The notes below the pieces were generated by a model, which ran no database searches, was not told the DNA's origin, and was given only the letters and a program-made list of their open reading frames with translations. From Branchiostoma floridae (taxonomy: Eukaryota; Chordata; Leptocardii; Amphioxiformes; Branchiostomatidae), in assembly GCF_000003815.2 (NCBI RefSeq), contig NC_049993.1, positions 10,784,495 through 10,848,494 of the forward strand: a stretch of DNA of 64,000 nucleotides. The letters run 5' to 3'. The position numbers and the translations under genes were made by a program. Below, piece after piece: positions 34,368 to 47,700 of the stretch. The first letter of the stretch is position 1, and every line of letters starts with the position of its first letter.

Positions 34368-36786
34368 CTGGAAAAGAGGTTACTCAATGAATGGCAGTCT
34401 CTGAAGAACATCTGTGACCGCGGCGGGTGACAGACGTTCAGTCGGCAATTTGTGTAGTCCAACACAGCCCCTGCGGCTCCTGATGTTCCACATAACAAAG
34501 TTACCAATGGACAAAGACTGTGTTGGACTAGATCATTGTTTTACAGTCAAAGACACTGCACGTCATTGAGCAGCCCTGGATGTTGCCTTAACATGAAATG
34601 ATATGATAGCAGGTGTCGATACTAGACAGGAGTGTGCCTAGTCTTATTCAAAAAGATATGGCCAAAACGAGACGGTAAAATTTGAAGTTTTTTCTTTCAG
34701 TTCTTAATTGGAGAGCCTACATAAGGCCATCGAAGGCAAAATCCCTAAGGATGTTGCATATTCTAAGAACAAAAGACATGTCAATTCTCATTTCTGGGAC
34801 ACTGTGTTGATCAGCAATTTCATCGCATTTTTAAAGAAGGAAACTTGCTCACACAAGACTCCAGAGTGACGAGCAACATTCACGAAGAGCGTCGTTTTCA
34901 GTACCAGGAAACAAAGTGCAGATAACAATCAATGGGTAGTGGATACAGTTTTAGATTTTTCTATCGATGAAACATCAGCAGTCTTACGCGTCATGCAATA
35001 CGTCTTTATCGGTAGTTTTACATGTTTTCAAGGCCAAAATACATATTCCAGCATCCAAAAATTTTGTCCAATGTTTTTTTCGTGAACTATTTATGCTCGA
35101 ATTTTGCATATGATTCTATCAAGTGATGAAGATGTAGGTAAATGTGAAATGTTGGTTTGAACCAGACACGACAAAAACTGAGTAATCCATTGCTTTGTTT
35201 ATTGCATTTATCACATTCACAACATCCATAGCCGTGACCATGGACTATCTCAAACAGACAGAACGGGAGGACGATACATGTATGTCTTTGAACGTAACGC
35301 ACATTCTCATAGCAGACAATGACAGAGACCTCATACGTAAAACATACATTACAGATTACATCAGACAATGTGTTAGGTCTAGCTACTGTTACAATCTACA
35401 ACTACTAGGCTATGTTACATGATGCTACTTTGGCATACTCTACGATGGGTGTGAACTACAGAACGGTACATTAATGCACTACTACTACCGTGCAAGAGAA
35501 GGTTGCAGCCAGGAATCATTCTCTTATGTAAGATGTCCCATAGAAGTTACACTTTAAGTCACTGCCCCTTCATTTGTCATCACATGAGTCATGACGTTTT
35601 GAACTTTTCTTTCAACCGGTGCATGACTATGACGCGCTTCACTTTATCGTTACGTAACTAAGGTTATTCAATGTTCCGTTATGACATATTGGTATTTATT
35701 GGTATTTGGATAGGTTGTAATTATCATAATTGTCCCAGTGGGAAATATTGTCTGTTTTGCGGAGGCAAATGATCGACCTCATTCCCGGGACTAATACAGT
35801 GAATAGTGAATTCAAAATTTCATGCATCACTACTTTGGTCATCAGTACCCGTTTATCTTACTTCAATCAAACAGTCTCAGCTTTCAATAGAATGTACTAA
35901 ATGAGATATGTCTGTGGACGGACTACAAGCTCCCCATCATATATTACTTTCCGGGCATAAGAACCTTTCCGGTGCAAAACCTGTCCGGGGTGCTTTGAAA
36001 ATGGCGAATCTACTCCTCCTCCCCAACGACTTACGAACGTCCACAGAAAGTAGGCTAAGCTAAGTGTTTCACTACTCGGACGGATATCGAGAGTGCGGAC
36101 AGCGTGATTGTAAGTGAGCCCCATATGAAGAATCGTTAAGCCGTCCAGCCAACCAGCCAAAGTTTGTAGGTCAGACTACTCCAATAGATTCCCCATCACC
36201 CTCCACACTCCCACCTGGTGCCCCATCAGGGTAAATCCGGACAGAACTGCACCAAGGTGATGAGAATGAGTCTCAATTTTCTCGCTCATTTCAGGCGACC
36301 CGTCATACTTGGCAGCTATTGATTTCTATTTCTCCATGTGTGAGTGCCTTCTCAAAATGACCGGGCAGGAGTTCTCACTAAATGATGCCGTGCTAGAGCT
36401 TATGAGAAAATGAGTTGACGAAATGGATTCGAACGTGTCACTGATGCATCTTCTGGCCTTCATATATTAGTCCAGGAGGAGATACCTGAAAAATGTAGTT
36501 TCGTAGCAAACCCTGTACATAATTAGTCCACTATCATGGTATGATAACGTGGTGTCTCCCAATCATTTGAAAATATGTTGTCTATGGTCATGGTGGGACA
36601 TCGTGGTTCTAGGGCTCTTTATGCTAACTTATGCAAATTAGATGATTATGTCTGAAATAAAAAAAAATGAACCAAGATAACTTGAGTAATACTAATAATA
36701 TATCAAACTTAGTGAAAGTCACAATCATCAGGAGAGTTTTCATTTTCTGATCCTTGGAAATGCCTAGCTCGTTTCTATAGCAACCG

Positions 36787-36787
<1 letters not shown>

Positions 36788-36832
<45 letters not shown>
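36788..36832. repeat. AT microsatellite
   Basis: A perfect AT dinucleotide run of about 45 bp. Confidence 0.95.
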
Positions 36833-36835
<3 letters not shown>

Positions 36836-37578
36836 CGAATAGTTAAAAGGATACTTTGAATTTTACCTCTTGATATTACGTGTGAATTAGGCTAGAATAT
36901 ATCTAGAATACAAAATATGAACAGGAACAGGAACATTAAGAACCCACAGACAGGGCCTACAGACTTCCTGACTGCCAAACTTTCTGCTAACTAACACGAG
37001 AGTACCTAGCAGGTGGTTCGCTAAGTAATTTGACATTTCCTCTCCTTTCCGTGATTAACTCCACGTGATACGTAGTACATCAATCATGTCTTATTGGAAA
37101 ATTATGATGGCAAAAAAGTCATATTCTGATTAATATCTTCCTCTTCAATGAATGTTGATGTGGGTTTACTTTCACAAAGGTCACATGTGATTGGGTTCAG
37201 ACCCAACCGGATTAAACTCGGCCCACTTTGGGTCCTCTTGGCTAATTCTGGGGTTATTTGAGGTATAATTACGGTCAGCCCTTCATTAACACCTGCGAGA
37301 AATCTAACTTATCTTCTTACCCTTGATTGACACATGGAAATGCCTAGCATGAAGGGTGAAGAACTCATGACCAACGTAATAATTTGGCGAGTTTTACGTG
37401 GCCTTTACTGTAGAATAGCCCATAGACCTCGGGTAATATACGACTTATTGATTTGGCGTTATACTCATAAAAGTCAGATAAGCAGCATATGAGAGGATGC
37501 CAAATACAAAATGTTTTAAAATTAGGTAGGAAATTGGGTAGTAAAATTATCTTACCGATCTCTTCACTATCTTTTTGT

Positions 37579-37800
37579 TGTCTATAAACCTGAATGTAAG
37601 CCAATCATTTCATATATACGTCATGTATTTCAAGTATCTGTAATGTCATGACAACAGCCAATGTGCATATATCAGTTATCAAATTATGAAAATCTTCTGA
37701 TTGTTTATAAACCTGAATATGAGCCAATCATTTCATATTTACTGCATGTATCTGTTATGTCATAACAACAGTCAATGTGCATATACCCGTTATCAAATGA
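37579..37800. repeat. Tandem duplication of about 110 bp
   Basis: Two copies (about 37579-37695 and 37702-37800) share TATAAACCTGAAT, GAGCCAATCATTTCATAT, CAATGTGCATATA and GTTATCAAAT. Confidence 0.75.
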
Positions 37801-38772
37801 TAAAGAAAATAAGTTTGCTCTAATCTCAAAGACACTGGTGATCGTAAGATAACGACCAACTACTGAGCTTAATTACTCCTCTGATAACAATAAAGGTTGG
37901 ATTTACCACCCAAACGAGACGCATTAGTCTAGAACAGAACAGCTCCTACCTAATATACGTCTGTCTTCACTTTGACTTTGAGTTACTGCTGCCACATATT
38001 GATGTTATTAACACGCGGATTAATTTAGTCGTAAATGGCAGAGGCCAGGAATCTAATATTCCGCTCTGCTCCGTTTTGGAGCCCTGGAGTCATACATACT
38101 TCTGCCAGGCTGACTGAAGCGGAACCAGGTAATAGATATTACAGCTCATATACCGGCAAAAAAAGCTCCGAATAGTGAATTCCTCAGCAAGACGCTTGAT
38201 TTATAAATATGAACAATTATAGGACATTATTTTGCTTAAGTATGTTTGGCTATTTTATAGATAATCAAATCAAGGGAATAGAAAGTTGCACATTAACCTT
38301 CATTACCTCTACCTGAAAACTATCCGGTCAACTCTCAACTATCTGATCATTCAATGGTGTGATGTTTCGTCAGCTTGTAATCACGAGTGTGTCATGTGGT
38401 AAAATGTTTTCTATTCTTTAATATGTATTGTTATCAATAGCGTTGATTCAATTGTTAAACTGTTAGCATTAGACTATTTGTATGAGTACCATTCTTTTAT
38501 CAAGTTGCTGGGTAACGATATGGATAAGTTAACATTGGTAACATTATATTGTTGATGTCGTCATTGAGTCTATAGCTATCCACACAAAAACTATCAACAT
38601 TCGAAGTTGCGAGCTCATTGTAACATAACAGCAGGAGAGGACAATACCATAACATGCATGAAGGTGCACTAGGTTAGATCACTACAACTGTGTGACATTC
38701 GAGAAATTATTTCAACGGGGACGCAGACAAGACATGCGAAGCGCTGACGTAAAACTCAAAAGCGGTACTCAC

Positions 38773-41700
38773 TTGTTGTAGAGGACAACATCCGGGACCC
38801 ATATCTCTGTTGAAGGTACCCGGATGTACGTCAAGTTCCCATAATCTTCCGGTTGCCAGTTTAGCTTGTAGTCGAACCATTCCTAGTAGAGTAGAATAAA
38901 TAACAATAGGCACCATGAAAACATTTCAACTTGATATGACTTAATTTCAACTTGAACTGCCTAATGATTAGTTCTTGATCACACCTTCAGTTTGGTAAGG
39001 TTGAAGGATATCTAAAACATACATCTGCAATTAGTTACCTGTCTAAGCCAGACGCTGGTTGTCAACACTTGGTTCTTCTCGTCCTGAAAGGAAAGACAAG
39101 AATTCATTAGAGAAATAATATCTGAATATGTGGTCTTTTCAACATTGTCCGTATCTTCTTTAATCTTAAATGACAATATAGTCAAATGAACAGTGATTAC
39201 GTTGTACCCGTGTTATGTGGCCAATGAATTATGCGTAAGAAGACGTAATGTGCAAGAATCCGTTCATCACGGACGAAAGGTTGTGGATGCTTCGTTTCCA
39301 AGATCATATGCAGTTACTTGGTGTTACTTGAGTAACTGTTGTTTGGCGTATGCGGAAGAATGATTCAACGTCATTGTCTAGCTATTCTGTAGATAGATAA
39401 CAATAATAGCAAAGAAACTGTAAAATAATGAATCGATAGTTAACGTAGCCTCAAGATAGTATAATGCTTAACTTTCTTTCAATACTAAAGTATTCACGGG
39501 TCAAATTTACAACGACCACTGTTACCTTGTTCAGAATCAATCGGTCACATTACCCAGTGAGGTGAAAGCCAGGTCACCAAACCCATAGTAATATCTTCTC
39601 TATCTACCAAAGACAATATACTTGTGACTTATCCTTGAACCCGAAGCATCTACACTGTATGAAATGATACCCACATGACCGTTGTCTGTATGGGGTTTCA
39701 ACATGATTGAATTCAAATGACTTTGCGCCACGCCGATATCGAATGAGGTACAAATATTCGAGGTTATTAAGTTGAAACGGTTCCAAAAATTATAACGAAT
39801 GGTTGAACAAGGTACAGAAACGGACGAGGTCAAGGGCTAGCACCACGATCTTGGCAACATTTCTTGGTGTTTCGTTTCGGCACATATATAAGCTGATAGG
39901 TCATATCTTTTGGACCGTGCTGAATATGTAGCAGCTAACGCCTGGTGACAGGATATGTCTTTGATGGGAAGTATGTACCCGTACATTTTCCCTGCCCTGA
40001 GGCACATTTAGCTTACAACTTACAGCAAACTTCACATGAGGGTACGCCTTGGCTACAAATATGTGGTATGTTGTCAGAAACTGGATTGATTCATAACATG
40101 TAAGCCGAATAAACGCAGTAGAGGGCATACGCATGGCTAAACACCTTATACCATCTCTCTCCGCGCCAGGGTCCTGTAAATGTAGTGGTTATACCGGGCA
40201 CATTGCTTTACGCGGTTCATCTGAACCCTAAATGTGTTGCATTCAGTTCCACTTCGAATTGACGCTGTATTGTCAACCTGTGCTTAAATCTTGTATGAAT
40301 CACTACATCCCTGCCAATATGTTTGGTGATTTGTATGTATCAGTGCTGATAATCTTCTCTTTTGGTTTTGCTTTAAAGCTGTAACGTGTCTAGCTGGGCA
40401 TTCCCTATCCTTTACCATTGCCGTCTATAACGGCCCATTCCCGTGTTTCCCAGAGGCATTTGGAATGTTTTGCAGGCGGAGCCACAGCTGCTCGGACCCC
40501 GCAACTAATCACACAAATGGTGCAGCCACCGCCATCCTTTATCATGACAGTTGATTCATGAACATTCGCGGAGCCCAGTATACGTAATGAACGAAGCTCA
40601 GCTGGGGTAGATTCTCACATACATGGACTTGGCAACGGCACGTTTTGGGAGCATATAAAACCGTCTTGTAGCTCTATATCAATGTATACCATAAAGTTTA
40701 CGGCTTTAGTTAGACCTTATATTTAGAATATATAATACAGCATTTATGACAGAAGGGTAATCGATAATTGATTACAAAGCAATCAATTTGTATCTGTTGA
40801 TCTTGAATAAGTCGTCGTTTCGGAGTGGCATATGGCTATTGTAGTCCAAGAACCCTTAGCGTTTTGGACTGAACATATGTTTCGTTTTCAATATATTCTT
40901 ATATATAACATTATTTTCTAGACTTGCAAACCCATCCGAATCTAGAATATGTAGCGAGGGATGATATAACAAGTAAACACAGAACCATAGCGAAACGTTG
41001 ACAGTACAGGTAGGAACAATGTCTTCAGGTAAAGATGCCATTTGTGAGCTTGTTTCTTACCACATCTATGAGTTGTGATATGGCGATGCCGAACTTGATG
41101 GTGACCTTGTCTGTGACGTTTTTGACCGGACGTGGTACCTTATTGTACTTCACAAACAGGTCCCGGTACAGCTTCTCCCTGGCCTCCAGACCAAGGCAGC
41201 CTGTAGGGAGGAAAGGGTAGGGGAGTTACTTGCTGTACTGTTACGGTAATCAGATAAACAGAGGTTGTATCATTTTTATATTCTATGAGACAAATATGTA
41301 CATGTATGACCGCGCAGTTGGGTCATTTGCTCGGCAGCATTTGTAGGATATCTTTACAGAATATTTACAGCGTTCTGTTCTCTAATGAGTAAAGAGTATC
41401 GGACATAAGAAGATATTCATGACGTGCATCAACGATTACAAAGTAGCATTAGACCTACTAGCATTAGAAGTCACAGAATATTAAAATAAGACAACATCTA
41501 AGAATTACCCTTGATTACAAAGGGGTAATTATAAGCTAATCATGGGCCATCTATAGGACATATAAAGATTAGATATGTACACATAGGAAAATGAATCACT
41601 CGTACAAAGAGTGCCTAGCTATAGATATAATAAAATGCATTGTAAATTGTAGATGACCTCAGCCGATCCCTTATAGATTTTGTTCTAACATAAAGTTTTG

Positions 41701-44700
41701 ATTATTTCTTGCCTGCAATATTGCAGGTGGCCATACCAATGAGTCAGCGTATTTGGTGAGTTTTATCACCAGTACCCTATTTTATGGGGTTTGACTGTTT
41801 TAAACTACATGCATATGTAGTAAATTCTAGTCATAAACTAAGAGGAGATCAATTCACATAATCATAAATATTTTTGTTACCATAAATACAATATTGGGTC
41901 ATGCCATTCATATGCGAACAATGAATTGTTCACTTTATGTCATATTATGGGCGTAAGGTGGGAAAACAGCATTGTATTGGGCAATTGATGTAACAATGAG
42001 CATATTTGTATATGTTAGTTGTCGAGAGCTAACATCTGTTGCACCGAGCACCATTTGTACGGCTCTGGCAGTAGTCAGTCGCTGAATTTCCCTACCAGTG
42101 TGTACAATCAAACCTACAACATAAACGGCATTAAAACTTTTGTATACGGGACATTGGGTGAAAGGTGGAAGGCAATAACCACATTGATTGGGAATTCACG
42201 ACTGCCCATAATCCTACCTAAGGTCTTACAGAAGAGCTACAAGTCGTTTGACGACCTCTCCGCCGTGCTTTTAAAGGCCAGGGGATAATCAAAGCCGAAA
42301 CACGGCAATATAATCTACCCATCAGTCAGGTTAATGATCCGGAAAGTCTCATCAAATTCCAACCAAGTGCAAGTTTGATGGAGGGGGAGGGGGGCTCGTG
42401 GGTCAGGCAAAATAGCCCGGTATTCGCGAACACGCCCGTAAGTTTATGGCGTGTGAGATGAGGTCGCGAAGGGTCGGGCGTGACCAACAGATGAGTGTTG
42501 ATGAGATATAAAAGTGTTAGTTATGATTTAGACTGGGGATTAATATAATAAAACCGCGAGTAAACCAAGGGTTAACAGCATTGGCCACAAGCTGTGATAT
42601 ACAGGTGGTCGTATTCCTGATGAGCATATGCATGGTGATTTGAAACCGATGAGATGAGATGGTGTGTTCCCTGTGCTGATTATTAGACAGTCGTTGATCT
42701 TCCCTGACTTTGATTATCACAAGACAGTCCCTACCACTCTTTCGATAATCTTGAAGACGTATTTCATTATCTCACAATGGTACTACGACATTCCTATTTT
42801 ATATGCACTGTGTCGTGAGATGAGTTTGCTATGGGCGTCAACAGCAAGAGTGAAAAGCAATGCAGGACTTAGCACGCATACGTGCTATACCCACATGTAT
42901 CATGCAGTACCCAAGTGTGTAGTCTCATTTACCATGTGATAATGTTGAATGTATTAAGTCAGATAAGCACATATCCAATTTCCTACAAGCATGAATTATA
43001 AGTCTATCGGAAGCAGTGCAAATGGCAGGATGATTGTATACTAAACTATCAGACACAAAATAGCGAACATTTCTGGTTCCTAAATTTTTCTTCACCCATA
43101 AGGGTAATACATGTACTGCTATAACGTTTTATCAACCTCCATCCAACACTTTATAAACTGTTTTCCGTTCTTATTGGTTGTATTCCCATCTCCCAGCGAT
43201 CAGACTACGTGTCATTTATCACTGGTATGTTCCTGCGACTGTCCTAGCGGAGCCAACTTTGTAGTGGTTTTCCGGCTCATTTTCTTGTCCTTCAGACCAA
43301 AGTGAAGGAAAAGATGAGTTTGTGGCTACTGGCTCATTGACTTGCCTTATTGTCCATGAATCCCTTTCCTTTTTAGGCCGGAGATTGTATCCTAATAATT
43401 GGTTTTTACGCCTGAGGTCTGCAGCTATCTCTTCTTCTGCACTCACAAGATACGAGCCAGGTTCTTCTAATCATTGCTTCCGCTCACAATACTCCTACAA
43501 TTACGCGTATCCGGCCTGAGGCTGAGAAAATTGGGCAATTTGTAGTGTGCGAGTACCTGATGGCTCATCTATGCACCAATCGTTGGCTGAATGCAGGGCC
43601 AATGGAGTTGTATTTTCCATTTCCTGGAAAACCGATCTATTTAAGCAGACATTAAAGCAGGCGTGCACTAATCAAGTTCCGTTGCTTCACTAGACGTAAC
43701 CTTTCCGAGTACTTTTAGGTGTTCTTAAAGATCAGATTATGTACAGTGCTTTTTTAATCAATGTCAATCACCGAAATTGATTAGAATTGCAATTCAAACC
43801 CTGCATCTACATCAATTGTTTTTAAAGCCCAAAGCGTCTTTTTGGCACGAACTGTTAAAAATAATTGGACAGAAAAGGTTTCGCTTACGCCAGCAAATAT
43901 CAGCTCCAGTTGATATATACTTGAAGAACAAGGTCATTCTGATTTATACCGTCGTAAAGTCAAACGCCGATGTGCTGTTCATAGTCGTCCTTTCCACCTT
44001 CTGCAAACCAGTCCAGTTTACCAGATTCATTCAATTTACTCATTTTTCCACATATCGGCCAGATCATTGGGAACGTGCTTAGACATACATTTTGGTTGAT
44101 GACGCGGACAGATCGGTGGTTCTGGCTTTAAAGGTGAAAAGTTTACAGCACATGGGTTAGGGGCACTGGGAGAGGGCAGAGAATTAGCATTACAATCTTT
44201 ACAGACTTGGGAAGTTCACAGCGGATCTATTACATAAAGCACATTTTCGACGGTGAATTGTATGTATGCAAAGAACTAATGTATGTGTTTCATCACTTTC
44301 TAGGCAGTTTTACGAATGAAGACCAACAAAACGTGTAACGGCAATCTAGAAATAACGTATGAAACTGCAAAAAAATTACGAAACTGAACAAATCATCTAC
44401 TACCTAAGCACTGCGGCAATCCTTTGCAGCATTGGCCACTTTTTATTGTTACTGGAGACTCTTGCACGGCACGTAGTGCATTGCCTTGATACCACTGTTG
44501 AAGCCAGAATAAACTCGGCACCCCCTATCTTATCCTACATTATTTTATATTGAGACGCCCCGTGAATGCAATACACCAAATTGTGCAGCTCTCCACATCA
44601 CTCCACCCACCCATCAGACTTATAGCAAGCGACACTGTGATACGCAGTAGTTTATTTCTAATGCGGCAATTCGGCCTCTTGGCACATCCGATGATTGCAA

Positions 44701-47700
44701 CTGAAGACGCCTTAATGCCCTGCAAATCCCGGTACGTGTAATCCTTTCGGCGATGTAATATGTGTGAACGGTACAAACGAAGTGAGAACCAGCAGCTACA
44801 CGGGTTTCAATAGATAGGTCATTTTTTACAGGTCAAACTGGCTGTGAGTGTCCCAATAGCTGCCCACATCCCCAGGAGTTGCCTCACGAACGAATGAATG
44901 AGTCTAACAAATGAGATTCCTCTAACAAATATCATTCATATTCCAAAAGTTGCCATGTCACCGTGGGGTTTCTTAGTGTACAGTCTGTGAGATGTTTCTT
45001 GAAGCATTTGGTGCAGTGGAAGGGTATTATGCAATGCACAAGTCGTGCAGGTGTGTGTAGACATAATCATAAGCTGCCCTTCCCAAGCCTGCTGACCCCT
45101 TCATCATCCTTGCCAATTGGCCTCAATGCACTACTCGACCCTGAATAATGTTTGGGCTCTCTTAATTAAACCGCGCTCACACGCCCGGATTAGCCCGCTG
45201 CGGAACCACCACAGAATGACCTCTGGTGCCACCACACTCGGATGTGGGGCATCTATTCCCTACAGAAGAGAGTGAGTACGTTGATGATAGCACGAAGCAA
45301 TCGCACTGGTGGCCCCAATGTAGTGTTCTGCATAGTGCCTATTGGTCTCATGGTGGCTAATAACTAGTGTAGCCAATAGCATGTAAATTGTACCCGAATA
45401 TGAAGCGTTTATGGTATTCTACCCGTGAAAACACTCCGTATTTGCTAAATATCCATTGTACGCAGGCATTCACACGTTTCCTCTACATTCAACCAGTTAA
45501 CAACATGGAGAAAGGCTGACACATAGCGTAGGTAATATTCCAGGACCAAAGCATGAAGATTGTGCCACAAAACTGTCGCCCACAGCCGTAATTTCTCCTT
45601 TGACCTTTGGGCATCCTTGTCTTTAGTGCGAAGAGACAGCATCCCTTTAATTGAACCATAAGACAGGTACTCAATCACCACAGACTGTTCTCCTCTAAGT
45701 CCTTTGGCTGATTGAATGCCAGGATTTCATATTAATCTTCTTGGACAATGAGCCGTTTGCTTTCATATCGGTTGACCCAGTTCTAAGGAGCTTGAACAGG
45801 CAATGCATTCTTAATGCTGTTTCCCTTGGCATATATAACCCAGGAAGAGGATCTGAGGGGGAACTTAACCCGAGGTCAGCCCTGTCCTTCTGAATAACCA
45901 AGATGTCGACAAGGACAAGAAGGAAGATTAAAAGCTTTGGCGAACACTTAATGATATTTATCATTGGCAATGCAGAGGATGGCATGAACTGCATGGGCTG
46001 CACTAAAGCCAACAGCCTAAAGCCTTTGAAATATCTTCTAAACTACAGCAACTGTATTGTTGCAAAGAACTTGGCCATTGAAAACGAATCTCTTTTGTCT
46101 ACGATTAGCAGTTCTGAATCAAAGCTCTGTGAAAATGCTCAGCTTACCTAAACTTTGAATGATAGCTATATAGGTTATGTGGGACAACCTTTTGCACGCC
46201 ATCAATTAACAATGCAGACAAAAGCGTCTCGGAGTATACGTAAAGCAATGTAATCTGACGGGAAATTTAGATTAAAGTGTGTGTGTAAATGCAGTTCTGT
46301 CCAACAACAATACCCCTGGGTGTCCTCGAGATTGATGAAATTGGGAACGCCGAATTGCATTCACTACTGAAACAAAAACCATAAAGTTTCCTCCAAACTG
46401 TCCGTACGTATTACCATGGCCCTGCCTTTACCGCTATGTGACCCCTGCATATCTACCACAGCCCAAGCGAAAATTGCACTTGACCTGACCTTGATGACAC
46501 ATCATTCATTGCTGATAGTCCCTTCAAACTTCAATTACAGAGAGGCCGTATTATTCTCAGATAGAGGGCTTCCCAGGGAGCAATTGTAACACACGGGTGA
46601 CTTTTCTCCGATTGCGTCAGGTTCTATCGGTCTCGCGAGAGTTGATGACGGCGATGAGGTGACTTGGTACGAGAGTTCACGTGAGGTTACAGAGGATGGA
46701 ACAATAGGAACTATTGATTTTTTTTCATGGTTAACACGTGAATTAAATTGCAGTTCTATAATTATAGACTACCATTGACATGAGATGGAAAAAGATACTG
46801 ACTTTTTAATAGGTCAAGGAAGCATTTTTTTGTTGGCTCCTAGTGGCTTGTCCAAAGGAGATTGGGGCGTTATGTCAATGGGTACAACGTCCTAAAAAGG
46901 GCGTTCAATAAAATCATTCTCACCCAGAAGCAAAGGGTATAACTTAAATTTCGGGGCACATTGAACGCCCGTCATACCCATTTAAATTTGAATCTTAAAT
47001 TGGAGCAACTATTTAAAAGTAGTCAGCAACGTTACCACTGGACAGATAGATAGACTGAAAGATAACTGTAAAGGAATTGTATTTGCTTCCAGATTTGTAC
47101 ATTTATCATGCATACACGTAACTTGGTTCTGCTTGAAAAGCTTCTACAGCAGTACTCGATAAGTCATCGCTTAGATTTACATGGCCGCAGACAGGAAAAC
47201 TATAACCATACATTTTCCGCCATATCAACCAACACCAGTCGCAATGCATTCTTCATTCTTCGCTACACTTAAGACGTGCGTATCCCTTTACTCAATAAAC
47301 CATATATGAATGATTCCTCACCAGGCTATGAATGATTCCATGCAGTGTACAGACTGAGAAAGAATGCAGTGTGGCCTAGACCTTCCATCAGTGTCCACAG
47401 CTATTCTGCTCTATTAACCATCTGGTGAACATTATCTGTTCCAGTCACTTTTCACCTTTCCACTATTTTGAAAGTCAGTGGATTTCCGTACGAGTAGATT
47501 TCATATTCCTTATACACTTGTTTTCAACAACACAGCACCGTTGTATGGATTTAGGTTATTGATATAATATTTCATCAAAACATGTTTTAGGCGCAAATTT
47601 GGACATAGGATACGTTTTGATACAAAACGGGTAGAGTCATTTACTGTTAACAGTATTATTCTTTTGTGACACACAGGAAAACACTGATGAAACGATGAAA

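Larger units (their letters stand above)
34368..38772 (-). other. Receptor intron upstream of half B
   Basis: No exon is supported. It holds an AT microsatellite at 36788-36832 and a tandem duplication at 37579-37800. The open frame on the half-B exon continues past the acceptor at 34368 but is intronic. Confidence 0.5.

Noticed and set aside
45445..46012. Two adjacent minus-strand open frames (78 and 105 codons)
   Set aside because: They are in different frames, have no recognisable domain, and I could not find splice sites. They might be remains of an old element but there is not enough to support a call.
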